Shown: positions 34,355 through 42,698 of the stretch, one piece after another | Layout: each line of letters opens with the position of its first letter | Position numbering within the stretch: the stretch's first letter is position 1 | Origin: CAZTAO01 sp964611645 | GTDB lineage: Bacteria; Armatimonadota; UBA5829 | Assembly (NCBI GenBank): GCA_964611645.1 | Contig: CAZTAO010000025.1 | Location: 1 to 59,567 of the forward strand | Direction of reading: 5' to 3' | DNA length: 59,567 nt | Made by a program: the position numbers and the translations under genes | The notes under the pieces: model-generated | Told to the model about the DNA's origin: nothing | What the model saw: only the letters and a program-made list of their open reading frames with translations | Databases searched by the model: none

Positions 34355-34384
34355 TTGACTTTCAGCCTCGAAAACCGCTACAAT
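34355..34384 (+). promoter_or_regulatory. gyrB promoter
   Basis: TTGACT (34355-34360) and TACAAT (34379-34384) are 18 bases apart. They predict a start near 34391 and a leader of about 80 bases to the TTG at 34470. Confidence 0.7.
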
Positions 34385-34469
34385 AGGAGTGTTCAGTAAG
34401 GCTGCGGCAGGCCAGAAACCGCTGCAACCGGGCACACACGACTGGCCGCGCGCAAAGGAGTCAACCCCA

Positions 34470-36557
34470 TTGGCAGACGATAACGTTTTCCCGGAAGAGA
34501 TCACTAACCCTGATGAAGAGTCCGGACTCAAGTATGAGGCGGATAACTTACAGATACTTAAGGGCCTGGAAGCTGTCCGGATGCGGCCGGCTATGTATAT
34601 CGGCGACACCGGCTCCCGAGGTCTCCACCATCTCTTCTCAGAGGTAGTCGACAACAGTATCGACGAGCACCTTGCAGGCTACTGCACGCAGATCGATGTC
34701 ACCCTTGGCGCGGACAACGTGATCACGGTTGTAGACAACGGCCGCGGTATCCCCACAGACATCCACAGTGAGGCCGGGGTATCCGGCGTTGAAGTTGCCA
34801 TGACTATGCTCCACGCGGGAGGCAAGTTCGGCGGCGGCGGATACAAGGTCTCCGGCGGACTGCACGGCGTTGGTGTATCAGCCGTAAACGCGCTCTCCGA
34901 GTGGCTGGAAGTAAAAGTGTGCCGCGAAGATCAGTGCTATTTCCAGAGATATGAGCGAGGCATGCCGATCCACGCGCTTAAGGTTATCGGCAGCGCGGAA
35001 GGCACAGGCACAACCGTTAGCTACGTGGCCGATGAGGAGATATTCACCGAGATAGTCTACCACCCTGACATCTTTGTCAGCCGACTTCGCGAGCTGGCCT
35101 ATCTTAACAAGGGCCTCTTGATCACGTTCACCAACGAGCAGGCGGAGACCGAAGAAGAACGGTTCCGGCAGTTCCAGTATAACAACGGCATCGCGGAGTT
35201 TGTGGAGCACCTGAACCGGAACAAGAGCCCGATGCACAAGGTCGTCTACTTCTCCGGCGAGCGCGAAGACACCGCGGTGGAAGTAGCGCTGCAGTATAAC
35301 GACACCTACCAGGAAAACATCCTTACATTCGCGAACAACATCCACACCCAGGAAGGCGGGACCCACCTTTCCGGCTTCAAGACCGCCCTCACCCGTGTCA
35401 TCAACACCTACGCCCGCAAGCTGAATGTTCTCAAGGAGAAAGACCCCAACCTGGCAGGCGATGATGTGCGCGAGGGTATGGCCGCGATTATCAGCGTCAA
35501 GCTAGTGCGTCCGCAGTTTGAGGGCCAGACCAAGACCAAGCTGGGCAACGGCGAGGTCGAAGGCATAGTCAACTCGATCGTGGGCGAGAAGTTCGGGGAA
35601 TTCCTCGAGGAAAACCCGACCGCCGCCAGGCGAGTTATCGACAAAGCCGTCACCGCTCACAGAGCCAGGGAAGCGGCCCGTAAGGCCGCGGACATGGTCA
35701 AGCGGCAGAACGCGATGGATAATGCCTCACTGCCGGGCAAGCTGGCCGACTGCATCGAGCGCGACCCCAGCAAGTGCGAGATGTTCATTGTGGAGGGCCA
35801 AAGCGCTGGAGGCAACGCCAAGCTGGGCAGAGACAGACGCCATCAGGCGATTCTTCCTCTGCGAGGAAAGATTCTCAACGTCGAAAAGGCTCGAATGGAC
35901 CGTGCGCTGGAAAACGAGGAGATCAAGTCTCTGGTTGCGGCAATCGGCACCGGTATCACCCACTCATCGATGGACAGCGATAGCGAGAACGGCGAACTGG
36001 ACTTTGGTGAAGAGATCGATGAGTACGCGGCGCCGAGCGGAAACGGCAACGGAAAGAAGGGCGGCAGGGAGACTGCCGCGCCTACGTTCGACAAGACCCG
36101 ACTCCGATACGACAAGATCATAATAATGACCGATGCGGACGTCGATGGCAGCCACATACGCACCCTGCTGCTGACGTTCTTCTTCCGATACATGAAACCC
36201 ATCGTGGAAGAAGGCCATATCTACATAGCACAGCCCCCGTTCTACCGTATCAAGGCTGGTAAGGACAACATCTTCTACGCCAAGGACGACGCCGAACGCG
36301 ACGCCATTCTAAAGACGGTGGGAAACAAGCGAGACGTGACGGTTACCCGGTTCAAGGGATTGGGTGAGATGAATGCGGTAGACCTGGCCGACACTACGAT
36401 GAACTCCGAACTGCGCAGTCTGGCTCAGGTGACCGTTGAGGATGCTATAGCCGCGGACGAAATGTTCACCATCCTCCTGGGCGATGAGGTAGAACCAAGA
36501 AAAGCCTTCATAGAGGCCCACGCGAAAGAAGTAACCAACGTAGACTGGCACGCGTAG
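34470..36557 (+). CDS. gyrB: DNA gyrase subunit B with internal insertion
   Basis: About 695 residues. The ATPase domain has VDNSIDEHLAGYC, TVVDNGRGIP and GGLHGVGVSAVNAL. The transducer and TOPRIM domains follow, with EGQSAGGNAK (Glu442) and MTDADVDGSHIRTLLLTF. The C-terminus SELRSLAQVTVEDA and GDEVEPRKAFIEAHA identify the GyrB class rather than ParE. Two oddities stand out: the near-invariant EGDSAGG reads EGQSAGG, and about 40 residues of acidic and Gly/Asn/Lys-rich sequence (around 497-540) are inserted between the TOPRIM Glu and Asp motifs. TTG 34470 has AAGGAG at 34455-34460. gyrA is not in the window. Confidence 0.96.
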   Translation: MADDNVFPEEITNPDEESGLKYEADNLQILKGLEAVRMRPAMYIGDTGSRGLHHLFSEVVDNSIDEHLAGYCTQIDVTLGADNVITVVDNGRGIPTDIHSEAGVSGVEVAMTMLHAGGKFGGGGYKVSGGLHGVGVSAVNALSEWLEVKVCREDQCYFQRYERGMPIHALKVIGSAEGTGTTVSYVADEEIFTEIVYHPDIFVSRLRELAYLNKGLLITFTNEQAETEEERFRQFQYNNGIAEFVEHLNRNKSPMHKVVYFSGEREDTAVEVALQYNDTYQENILTFANNIHTQEGGTHLSGFKTALTRVINTYARKLNVLKEKDPNLAGDDVREGMAAIISVKLVRPQFEGQTKTKLGNGEVEGIVNSIVGEKFGEFLEENPTAARRVIDKAVTAHRAREAARKAADMVKRQNAMDNASLPGKLADCIERDPSKCEMFIVEGQSAGGNAKLGRDRRHQAILPLRGKILNVEKARMDRALENEEIKSLVAAIGTGITHSSMDSDSENGELDFGEEIDEYAAPSGNGNGKKGGRETAAPTFDKTRLRYDKIIIMTDADVDGSHIRTLLLTFFFRYMKPIVEEGHIYIAQPPFYRIKAGKDNIFYAKDDAERDAILKTVGNKRDVTVTRFKGLGEMNAVDLADTTMNSELRSLAQVTVEDAIAADEMFTILLGDEVEPRKAFIEAHAKEVTNVDWHA

Positions 36558-36604
36558 CAGTCTCTAGGCTTACGAGGCCCACAATGCCTCACTTCAAGAA
36601 CAAG

Positions 36605-36641
36605 AAGGCGTCTGTCGCGCATACGCGGCAGACGCCTTTAC
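36605..36641 (+). terminator. gyrB terminator
   Basis: AAGGCGTCTG and CAGACGCCTT pair around a short GC-rich loop, followed by TTACTTTC. It lies about 50 bases after the gyrB stop. Confidence 0.75.
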
Positions 36642-36684
36642 TTTCACTTCGAGCTATACCCGCAGACTATCGGGTCTGCTTCTA

Positions 36685-37446
36685 TTACATCTTGACAGCC
36701 CTGTAGATGAGCTTGGCAAGCGCCGCTTCCTGATCCATCCACTTAACGTGACCGTCGCAGTAGACTATGTTGGACCCGCGGTCGTGGCGTGACGAAGCGT
36801 ACTGGAAACGTTCGTTGTAATCCAGGTCGATAGGCGCGATTCTGCCGCCTGCCCCAACAGTGCTCACGATGATGCTAACTCCGGCGGGATACACCTCTTC
36901 GCCTGGTCCAGCAACGTCAGCAATCATGACGGTGTCCGCCGCCTTGCTGATCTCGGATGTCGACACGCTCTTGATGATGCCCGCCAATGGATACTCGGAC
37001 GAGCCATATCCGCACAAGCCGAAGCGCTGCGGCGGGTTGGCGTTGAGGCCATAGTCGTTGATGCCGTATGCAGTGGCGAATCCTGCAAGGCCGACACCTC
37101 CCGGAGGCGCTGTGTTCCACATGCAGTCCGGGCACTTGAAGACGTTCACATCCTTGGTATACGTGTAAACCAGGTCCATCCACGTCCTGAAGCCGTCTGT
37201 GGTGGTGAACTCACCTGTCGAGCCGATGAGCCTGGGAGTGTAGTACCAAAGGGGTGGGTAGGTGTCATCGTAGTGGTCCGCATACATCAGCACAGCCATG
37301 CCGATCTGCTTCAGGTTGCTGATGCAGGTGGCCTGGCGGGCGCGCTCCTTGGCCTTGGCGAAGACGGGGAATAGTATGGCGGCGAGTATCACGATAATGG
37401 TGATAACCACCAACAGTTCAATCAGCGTGAATCCCTTGCGTTTCAT
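36685..37446 (-). CDS. Prepilin-type protein with H-X9-DG-like C-terminus
   Basis: A 253-residue exported protein of the type IV pilin/pseudopilin superfamily. The N-terminus MKRKGFTLIELLVVITIIVILAAILFPVFA contains the prepilin peptidase site after KG, the Glu5, and the long hydrophobic helix. KAKERARQATCISNLKQIG follows, a hallmark of Armatimonadota and Planctomycetota proteins of the DUF1559/H-X9-DG type. The C-terminal NIVYCDGHVKWMDQEAALAK is the DGH end. The middle is Gly/Pro/Tyr-rich. ATG 37446 follows AGGTGAGG. Stands alone, with its own promoter; no pilus assembly genes are near. Confidence 0.92.
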   Translation of the reverse strand: MKRKGFTLIELLVVITIIVILAAILFPVFAKAKERARQATCISNLKQIGMAVLMYADHYDDTYPPLWYYTPRLIGSTGEFTTTDGFRTWMDLVYTYTKDVNVFKCPDCMWNTAPPGGVGLAGFATAYGINDYGLNANPPQRFGLCGYGSSEYPLAGIIKSVSTSEISKAADTVMIADVAGPGEEVYPAGVSIIVSTVGAGGRIAPIDLDYNERFQYASSRHDRGSNIVYCDGHVKWMDQEAALAKLIYRAVKM

Positions 37447-37526
37447 AGACCTCACCTCAAGATGGATTTTGATGCGATCTCGATACTGCCGGTTCTCAGC
37501 ACTTCTTGCACACTTCTGTACCCTGT

Positions 37527-37555
37527 AAGCTACCACTCCCAAACGCACTTGTCAA
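37527..37555 (-). promoter_or_regulatory. Promoter of the prepilin-type gene
   Basis: On the minus strand TTGACA (37555-37550) and TAGCTT (37532-37527) are 17 bases apart. The -35 is perfect; the -10 is weak. Confidence 0.45.
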
Positions 37556-37606
37556 ATGCGATCTGGCGGCTTTTCCTGGGGGCTGGTGGATAAGAGGGGG
37601 ATACAA

Positions 37607-37632
37607 CGTCACCCTGAACTTGATTCAGGGTC
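37607..37632. repeat. Dispersed 26-bp palindromic repeat, copy 1
   Basis: Contains the near-palindrome CACCCTGAACTTGATTCAGG. The same 26 bases occur exactly at 50365-50390. Around 37653-37675 a further hairpin-like stretch follows (GCCGGATCGGGTCCGGC). Confidence 0.8.
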
Positions 37633-37691
37633 TGCTATGCTCAGGACGAGATGCCGGATCGGGTCCGGCATGACGCGTTTTCCGTTCTCCG

Positions 37692-38723
37692 CTACTCGCC
37701 CAACTCCGAAACCTTGACCACCCGATATCCCTTAGCTTTGACGGCTTTGAGGATGTCCGGCAGGGCCTTGCTGGTGGGTTCGCTGCCACAGTGCATCAAC
37801 ACAATGTCCCCTGCGGCCAGCTTGCCGACCACCCGGCTCTCAATCTCGGCGCTTGTGATGTCTCTCTTGACTGAGTCCCAACTGTCCAGGGTCCAGTACG
37901 CGCTCCGGTATCCTGCCTGGGCGGCTACCTGCAGCACGTGCTTGTTTCGCGCGCCAAAGGGCGGCCTGAACCAGCCAATGGTGTGCTGCCCGGTGGCTGC
38001 ATATACCGCCTCGTCGGCCCGCTGGAGTTCGTCCACCATCTGAGCGTCCGTGAGGCTCGGCAGTTCTTTGTGGTCATAGGTGTGGTTGGCTATCTCGTGC
38101 CCCGCAGCCAGAATGCGCCTCGCCATCTCAGGGTTCTTCTCGCACCACTTGCCCGTGAGGAAGAATGTGACTTTCACGCCTGCGTCGTCCAGTGCATTGA
38201 GAATGACCGGGGTAGGAACAGCGCTTGCGCCTGCGTCGAAAGTCAGAGCGACTTCCGAACCTCGGGGGTTGCCCCTGACAAGCGCAGGGGGTTGGCTATC
38301 CAGCGGCGGCTTTACGGACCCAGGCTCCGCGCGAGGCAAAGCAGTGGGTGGCTGTTCCGGGTTCTGGGCTTCGGGCGCCTGCTCGGGGGTTGCCGGTGTC
38401 TGGCCGGTCTCTACAGATGTTGTCTGTTCCGCCGGGTTGGATTGGGAACCACCGGCCGCCGGGCTGCCATACTCGGACGCGGACCCACGAGATCGCGTCG
38501 CGCTGCCGGATCCTCCATTGCTTGCCCCAGTGTCGGTGAGAATTCGCCCGCAGCCGTACAGGGCTAATGTCACGCCCAACCCGACACCAAGCAATACGGC
38601 CACAACCACCAGGCACGGGCTAGTCCGGGGCGGCTTCCTTCGGCCTGCGGCAGCGCGAGTCTTGCTCGAACCACTCCTGCTCGAGCTGCTTGCGCCCGAA
38701 CTGTTTCTAGATCTTGCCACCAC
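37692..38723 (-). CDS. Membrane-anchored polysaccharide deacetylase
   Basis: A 343-residue protein. About 35 Ser/Arg-rich residues precede one membrane helix (CLVVVAVLLGVGLGVTLALYG), then about 90 residues of Gly/Pro/Gln linker. The NodB-like (CE4) domain covers the last 210 residues. Its motifs are EVALTFDAGAS (family usually TFDDG), HEIANHTYDHKE with the metal histidines, RPPFGARN, and WTLDSWD. Such enzymes remove N-acetyl groups from peptidoglycan or surface glycans. In motif 1 the second Asp is Ala, a variation seen in several CE4 subfamilies that may change metal binding. GTG 38723 overlaps the stop of the S41 protease by 17 bases, so the genes are coupled. Confidence 0.88.
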   Translation of the reverse strand: MVARSRNSSGASSSSRSGSSKTRAAAGRRKPPRTSPCLVVVAVLLGVGLGVTLALYGCGRILTDTGASNGGSGSATRSRGSASEYGSPAAGGSQSNPAEQTTSVETGQTPATPEQAPEAQNPEQPPTALPRAEPGSVKPPLDSQPPALVRGNPRGSEVALTFDAGASAVPTPVILNALDDAGVKVTFFLTGKWCEKNPEMARRILAAGHEIANHTYDHKELPSLTDAQMVDELQRADEAVYAATGQHTIGWFRPPFGARNKHVLQVAAQAGYRSAYWTLDSWDSVKRDITSAEIESRVVGKLAAGDIVLMHCGSEPTSKALPDILKAVKAKGYRVVKVSELGE

Positions 38724-40023
38724 TCACCGCCGGCGTTACTGTGCCCAACTTTCCCTTGATCACCTCAACGCCCTTCTTGAGCTGAATGTCGGTTGCGGGG
38801 TCGTTGGGATCGAAGTTATCCGAAGCCTCGACCTTCACATCCGGGTCTATACCCTTCTTGTGTATGTCGGTGCCGTTGGGTGTGAGGTATTTGGCGGTGG
38901 TAACAAGCACTGCGGAGCCGTCCTGCAGAGGCATCACTGTCTGGACTCGGCCTTTGCCGAATGTGGTGGTGCCAACAAGAGTGCCGATGCCAAGATCCCT
39001 GATAGCTCCGGAGACAATCTCGGATGCGCTTGCGCTGCTCTTGTCCACCAGGACCACCAGCGGGTAGCGCTTATGGTTGTGCTTGCTTGGCTGCACGTTC
39101 AGCGGATTTCTTTGCCCGCCGCGTTCCTGTATGATCACAACCGGCCCACTCTCGATAAACCGGCTCCCGATCTCCACGGCGATATTTAGCAGTCCGCCCG
39201 GGTTGCCGCGCAGGTCAAAGATCAGCCCCTTCATTCCCTTGTCTTCGAGCGCGCCCAAGGCTTTGTCGAACTGAACGTCGCTCTGCTCGTTGAACTGGTA
39301 GAGGCGGATGTAACCGATCTTGTTCTTCTCATCCTGCATTCGCCATTTCACCATCTGGAACTGTACTATCTGCCTGGTGATGGCTATCACCAGGGGCTTC
39401 TTGACCCCCGCGCGCTGGAGAGTCAGCTTTACCACGGTTCCCTCGGGTCCCCGGATAAGCTTGACGACTTTGTCTATGTCGATATGCTTCACGGACTTGC
39501 CGTTGACCGCCAGGATGACGTCGTTGCTCTTCACACCCGCCCGGATGGCGGGAGCGTCGGGAAGCGGCTCCTTGATGTAGACCAAGCCGTCTTTGTTTGT
39601 GTCCAGCAGTGCTCCTATGCCACGGAAGTTGCCTTCGTTCTCCTCGTGCATCTTCTTATACTCATCCGGGTCCACGAAACGGGTGAAGGGGTCTCCGAGC
39701 CCGGAAAGCATACCCCGGATAGCGTCGTAGGTGAGTTCGCGCTGCTGCTTGGGGTCGATGACTTTGCCGTAATAGTCAGACTTGAGTCGCTCGAGAACAG
39801 CCGAATAAGTCTCCATCACCGGCAGCGGAGTATTCTCGACGGTTCCCGAGGCCTCTCCCATATCTAGTCTGGACATCCTCTGCGGCAGCAGCTCAAGGCT
39901 CGCGACCCATTTGTCGAAGTCGCCCTTGCTCGCCATCACATCCTGAGCCAGGAAGCCGATCACAAATGTGGCCAACAGGAAGAAGACCGTCGGTACCAGT
40001 CTGTATATTCTGAATCGTTTCAT
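38707..40023 (-). CDS. S41 family C-terminal processing protease (active)
   Basis: A 438-residue CtpA/Prc-type serine protease with an N-terminal membrane anchor (LVPTVFFLLATFVIGFLAQ). An extracytoplasmic PDZ domain (GIGALLDTNKDGLVYIKEPLPDAPAIRAGVK) precedes the S41 domain: DLRGNPGGLLN, VDKSSASASEIV with the nucleophile Ser332, and TTFGKGRVQT with the base Lys357, 25 residues apart as the family requires. It trims the C-termini of exported proteins or cell-wall enzymes. ATG 40023 has AGGGA upstream and lies 7 bases after a second S41 gene that lacks the same residues; the two and the deacetylase form a tight operon. Confidence 0.93.
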   Translation of the reverse strand: MKRFRIYRLVPTVFFLLATFVIGFLAQDVMASKGDFDKWVASLELLPQRMSRLDMGEASGTVENTPLPVMETYSAVLERLKSDYYGKVIDPKQQRELTYDAIRGMLSGLGDPFTRFVDPDEYKKMHEENEGNFRGIGALLDTNKDGLVYIKEPLPDAPAIRAGVKSNDVILAVNGKSVKHIDIDKVVKLIRGPEGTVVKLTLQRAGVKKPLVIAITRQIVQFQMVKWRMQDEKNKIGYIRLYQFNEQSDVQFDKALGALEDKGMKGLIFDLRGNPGGLLNIAVEIGSRFIESGPVVIIQERGGQRNPLNVQPSKHNHKRYPLVVLVDKSSASASEIVSGAIRDLGIGTLVGTTTFGKGRVQTVMPLQDGSAVLVTTAKYLTPNGTDIHKKGIDPDVKVEASDNFDPNDPATDIQLKKGVEVIKGKLGTVTPAVSGGKI

Positions 40024-40030
40024 GTATTCC

Positions 40031-41407
40031 CTAACCCCCGCTCACGGTGGAAGAAAGCAGTTTGATTGCGGCGTCCAGTTGGGCATCACCCTTGCCGCGC
40101 GCTATCTGCTGATCCGGGACAACGCCGATCCCGTCCAGGTTCTTGCTCTTGACAGTCAGGTAAAGGCCGGTGCGCATCGCGACTGCCGAGCCGTCACCCA
40201 GCTCCATCAGAGTAACATCCGAAAAGTCGCCAAATGTCTTGTCACCGACGATCTTCGCGCCAAGGTTGTCTTTCAGCGACGCTGCCATCACCTCGGCTAG
40301 CTTCGAAGTGCCGTGATCCACCAGGACCACAACGGGCTTGGACCACGCCTTCCCGCCGGGGTCAGGCTCCAGCCGCACCGACTGAGTGCGTCCACGGGAC
40401 TTGCGCAGGATGGCGAAAGTCTTGCCCGGTTCCAGGTCGGCAGCCACCTCGGTGACATACTTCAGGTCGCCGCCGGAGAGGCCGCGCAGGTCCAGCACCA
40501 GGCTCTTGCACCCTTTGGAGGTCAGTTCGCTCAGGGCCTCTTCGAACTTGGATGGAGCCTCGCGGTCGATTGTCTCCATCTTGATCATACCGATCCCGTT
40601 ATCCAGGACCGAGGACTTCAGCGACTCGACCTGGAACTCTTTCGGGGTTACTTTCATCTTGACAGGCTTCGCCTGGCCGGGCCGCTTGAGAGTCACATCC
40701 ATCGCTTCGCCATCCAGCATGGACACCATGCGCTCGGCGTCATCGATTGGAACACCGCGCTCTATGCGCTTCTGTTCAGCCTCGAGGCGTTTGCGAAGCG
40801 CGGCACCCTGCAGTTTCTCGGCGCGAGCCTTCGCGACCACCTTGCCGGCCCTGATGAATGGGTCGTAAGGCAGAACATCCCGGTCATTGATTGCAGAGAT
40901 CTCGTCTCCAGGAAGGATGCCGGCTGACTCGCCGGAGCCGCCCGGGAGGACACTCACCACTATAAGGTGCTCGTCTTTTACCCCGTCGACTGTCAGTTTT
41001 TCAATCGCAGTGATCAGGCCCAGCCCGTGGAACTTGCCCTTGCGGGCGTCCAGTATGGCCTTGTATTCATCCGGCTGAACGTACTTTGTGTCCGTGTCTC
41101 CCAAGCCCGCGAGCATGGACTTCACAGCCCCGCTGGCGAGTTTGCCCTCGTCCTCGGGCTTGATACGCTCAACATACTGCTCCCTGAGGTCTTTGAGGAC
41201 AGTGTAAAACGTCTCGACGGGGCGCAGGTCAACTCCGGCGCTGCTCAGATCGGTAGAGGCGATCCGGTTGGCCCCCGCTGAGGAATCGTAGGAATCCAGA
41301 TATGCGATGTCTGCATCGCGTGTGGACAGGCCCATTCGCAGGGTCAACCCGAGCAGGAACAATGCCACGCCCAGCAACCCGATCACGCCCTTGGGATAAG
41401 AACCCAT
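40031..41407 (-). CDS. S41-like protein lacking the catalytic Ser and Lys (pseudoprotease)
   Basis: A 458-residue paralogue of the downstream S41 protease with a membrane anchor (GVIGLLGVALFLLGLTL), a PDZ-like domain (LPGGSGESAGILPGDEISAIND) and the S41 fold (VLDLRGLSGGDLKYV; KPVVVLVDHG; KIVGDKTFGD; LDGIGVVPDQQI). The nucleophile segment reads VDHGTSKLAE with Lys369 in place of Ser, and the segment that should carry the base reads TFGDF with Asp394 in place of Lys. The 25-residue spacing is preserved, which supports the alignment. It is intact over full length, so it is likely a conserved non-catalytic partner. ATG 41407 follows GAGG. Confidence 0.82.
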   Translation of the reverse strand: MGSYPKGVIGLLGVALFLLGLTLRMGLSTRDADIAYLDSYDSSAGANRIASTDLSSAGVDLRPVETFYTVLKDLREQYVERIKPEDEGKLASGAVKSMLAGLGDTDTKYVQPDEYKAILDARKGKFHGLGLITAIEKLTVDGVKDEHLIVVSVLPGGSGESAGILPGDEISAINDRDVLPYDPFIRAGKVVAKARAEKLQGAALRKRLEAEQKRIERGVPIDDAERMVSMLDGEAMDVTLKRPGQAKPVKMKVTPKEFQVESLKSSVLDNGIGMIKMETIDREAPSKFEEALSELTSKGCKSLVLDLRGLSGGDLKYVTEVAADLEPGKTFAILRKSRGRTQSVRLEPDPGGKAWSKPVVVLVDHGTSKLAEVMAASLKDNLGAKIVGDKTFGDFSDVTLMELGDGSAVAMRTGLYLTVKSKNLDGIGVVPDQQIARGKGDAQLDAAIKLLSSTVSGG

Positions 41408-41527
41408 TAGAACCCTCACATGTACAAATCGCCAGGCCAGTCCAGCCCGGTCGAAGGACTTTCAGCAATCCGGAAGGCCTTCGCCAGCCCATCCGGCGCG
41501 CGTTATGCGCTATACTCACAAGTACAG

Positions 41528-41554
41528 TTTATACTTCCTATGAGCCTACGTCAA
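41528..41554 (-). promoter_or_regulatory. Possible promoter of the S41-deacetylase operon
   Basis: On the minus strand TTGACG (41554-41549) and TATAAA (41533-41528) are 15 bases apart. The spacing is short, but no better candidate was seen in the 180 bases before the first gene. Confidence 0.3.
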
Positions 41555-41586
41555 TTGAGCGCGAAGCTCAGAGTCCGGTTCCGGGC

Positions 41587-42477
41587 TCAGAAGAAGTCGA
41601 CCATGGTTTCGTGCCAGGTGTCAGGCAGCTTATCGGAGCACAGCGCGGAGACCATCAGGGAGTGGACTTCCTCCACCGCAACACTGGCCAGCGCATCGCT
41701 GATCGGCCCGTATGCCGGGTCGCCCGGGTCAATGTGCGGCAAGCTCAGCTTCCTGCCCGCAAAGGCAGTTCGGATGAGCCTGGTGAGGTGCGCCCCATCG
41801 CCTTCGTATGCTGCTTCAAGTATCTGCACGGATGAGTCGGCCTCGTCCGCCCGATAGAACGCGTAGGCGGAGCCGTCATCAGTATACACCAGGTTGCTCA
41901 TCAGCAGCTTGTATTCATTCACCCACATCCGCCAGTAAGTCTCGTCTCTGGCGAAGGCTCCCGGGAGCTTGGCTCGCTGCTGGGAGTATATTCGGGAGGC
42001 GCGTGCTACATCATTGCTACACTCTATTGACGCAGCAGACCCGGGAACGGTGCCATTCAGGATCTTCCTGACTCGAAAATTGTAACCGACTTTCTCGTAC
42101 AATCCGTGGTGACCGCTGTAGAGTGTGGAGAATGCGCAGCCCTGCTCCCGCATAAAGTCCACCGCATCCTGCAGAAGCGGTACAGATAGCCCTTGCCTGC
42201 GGAAATCGGGGTGCACCGCCACATTGGCTATGCCGCCCATGGGCACGTAGCCGTCGCCATCCCAGGCATTGCGCATCATGACTCTGACCGTCGCGGCGAT
42301 TCTGCCATCTTTGATAGCCACGCGCAACTGCTCGGGTTTGTAGTTGGGGTCATTGGTCTGGAAATACTCAAAGAACCCCGGCAGGGCGTTACCGCCAACC
42401 ACCGGAAACGCTTCCCGCATTACGTGGCATGCCTCCGCAATCTCCTCGGGTCGCGCTCCTCTAACAGTATAGGTCAA
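41587..42477 (-). CDS. GNAT-family N-acetyltransferase (Eis-like)
   Basis: A 296-residue cytoplasmic enzyme. The GNAT core is in the first 130 residues: VRGARPEEIAEACHVMREAF, the central VPMGGIANVAVHPDFRRQGLSVPLL with an acetyl-CoA binding Q/RxxGxS/A loop, then CAFSTLYSGHHGLYEKVGYNF. The C-terminal 160 residues correspond to the extra domain of the Eis-type group (YRMWVNEYKLLMSNL and a final sterol-carrier-like half). It probably acetylates amines on a small molecule or lysines; the substrate is unknown. TTG 42477 has GGAGG 6 bases upstream. It lies alone, upstream of the S41 operon in the same direction. Confidence 0.85.
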   Translation of the reverse strand: MTYTVRGARPEEIAEACHVMREAFPVVGGNALPGFFEYFQTNDPNYKPEQLRVAIKDGRIAATVRVMMRNAWDGDGYVPMGGIANVAVHPDFRRQGLSVPLLQDAVDFMREQGCAFSTLYSGHHGLYEKVGYNFRVRKILNGTVPGSAASIECSNDVARASRIYSQQRAKLPGAFARDETYWRMWVNEYKLLMSNLVYTDDGSAYAFYRADEADSSVQILEAAYEGDGAHLTRLIRTAFAGRKLSLPHIDPGDPAYGPISDALASVAVEEVHSLMVSALCSDKLPDTWHETMVDFF

Positions 42478-42620
42478 ACCCCGCCTCCGTTCTGTCTGCC
42501 GGAACTGGGCCGATCTCGCTCTATAATCCCAGACGAGACCAGGCTACACCGGGCTAAGACGTTGATATCGCGCGGATATTATAGCATTCGGGCAAGGAGA
42601 GTGTCGTGTTTTCGTCTGTG

Positions 42621-42650
42621 TTGCGTGTAGCGTCGTGGGCAGTGTAGTAT
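42621..42650 (+). promoter_or_regulatory. Promoter of the 42699 gene
   Basis: TTGCGT (42621-42626) and TAGTAT (42645-42650) are 18 bases apart, giving a leader of about 40 bases to ATG 42699. Confidence 0.5.
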
Positions 42651-42698
42651 ATAGACGGTCAATTCAGCCACGGCGCATTTGCCGGGAGGTATATTGTA

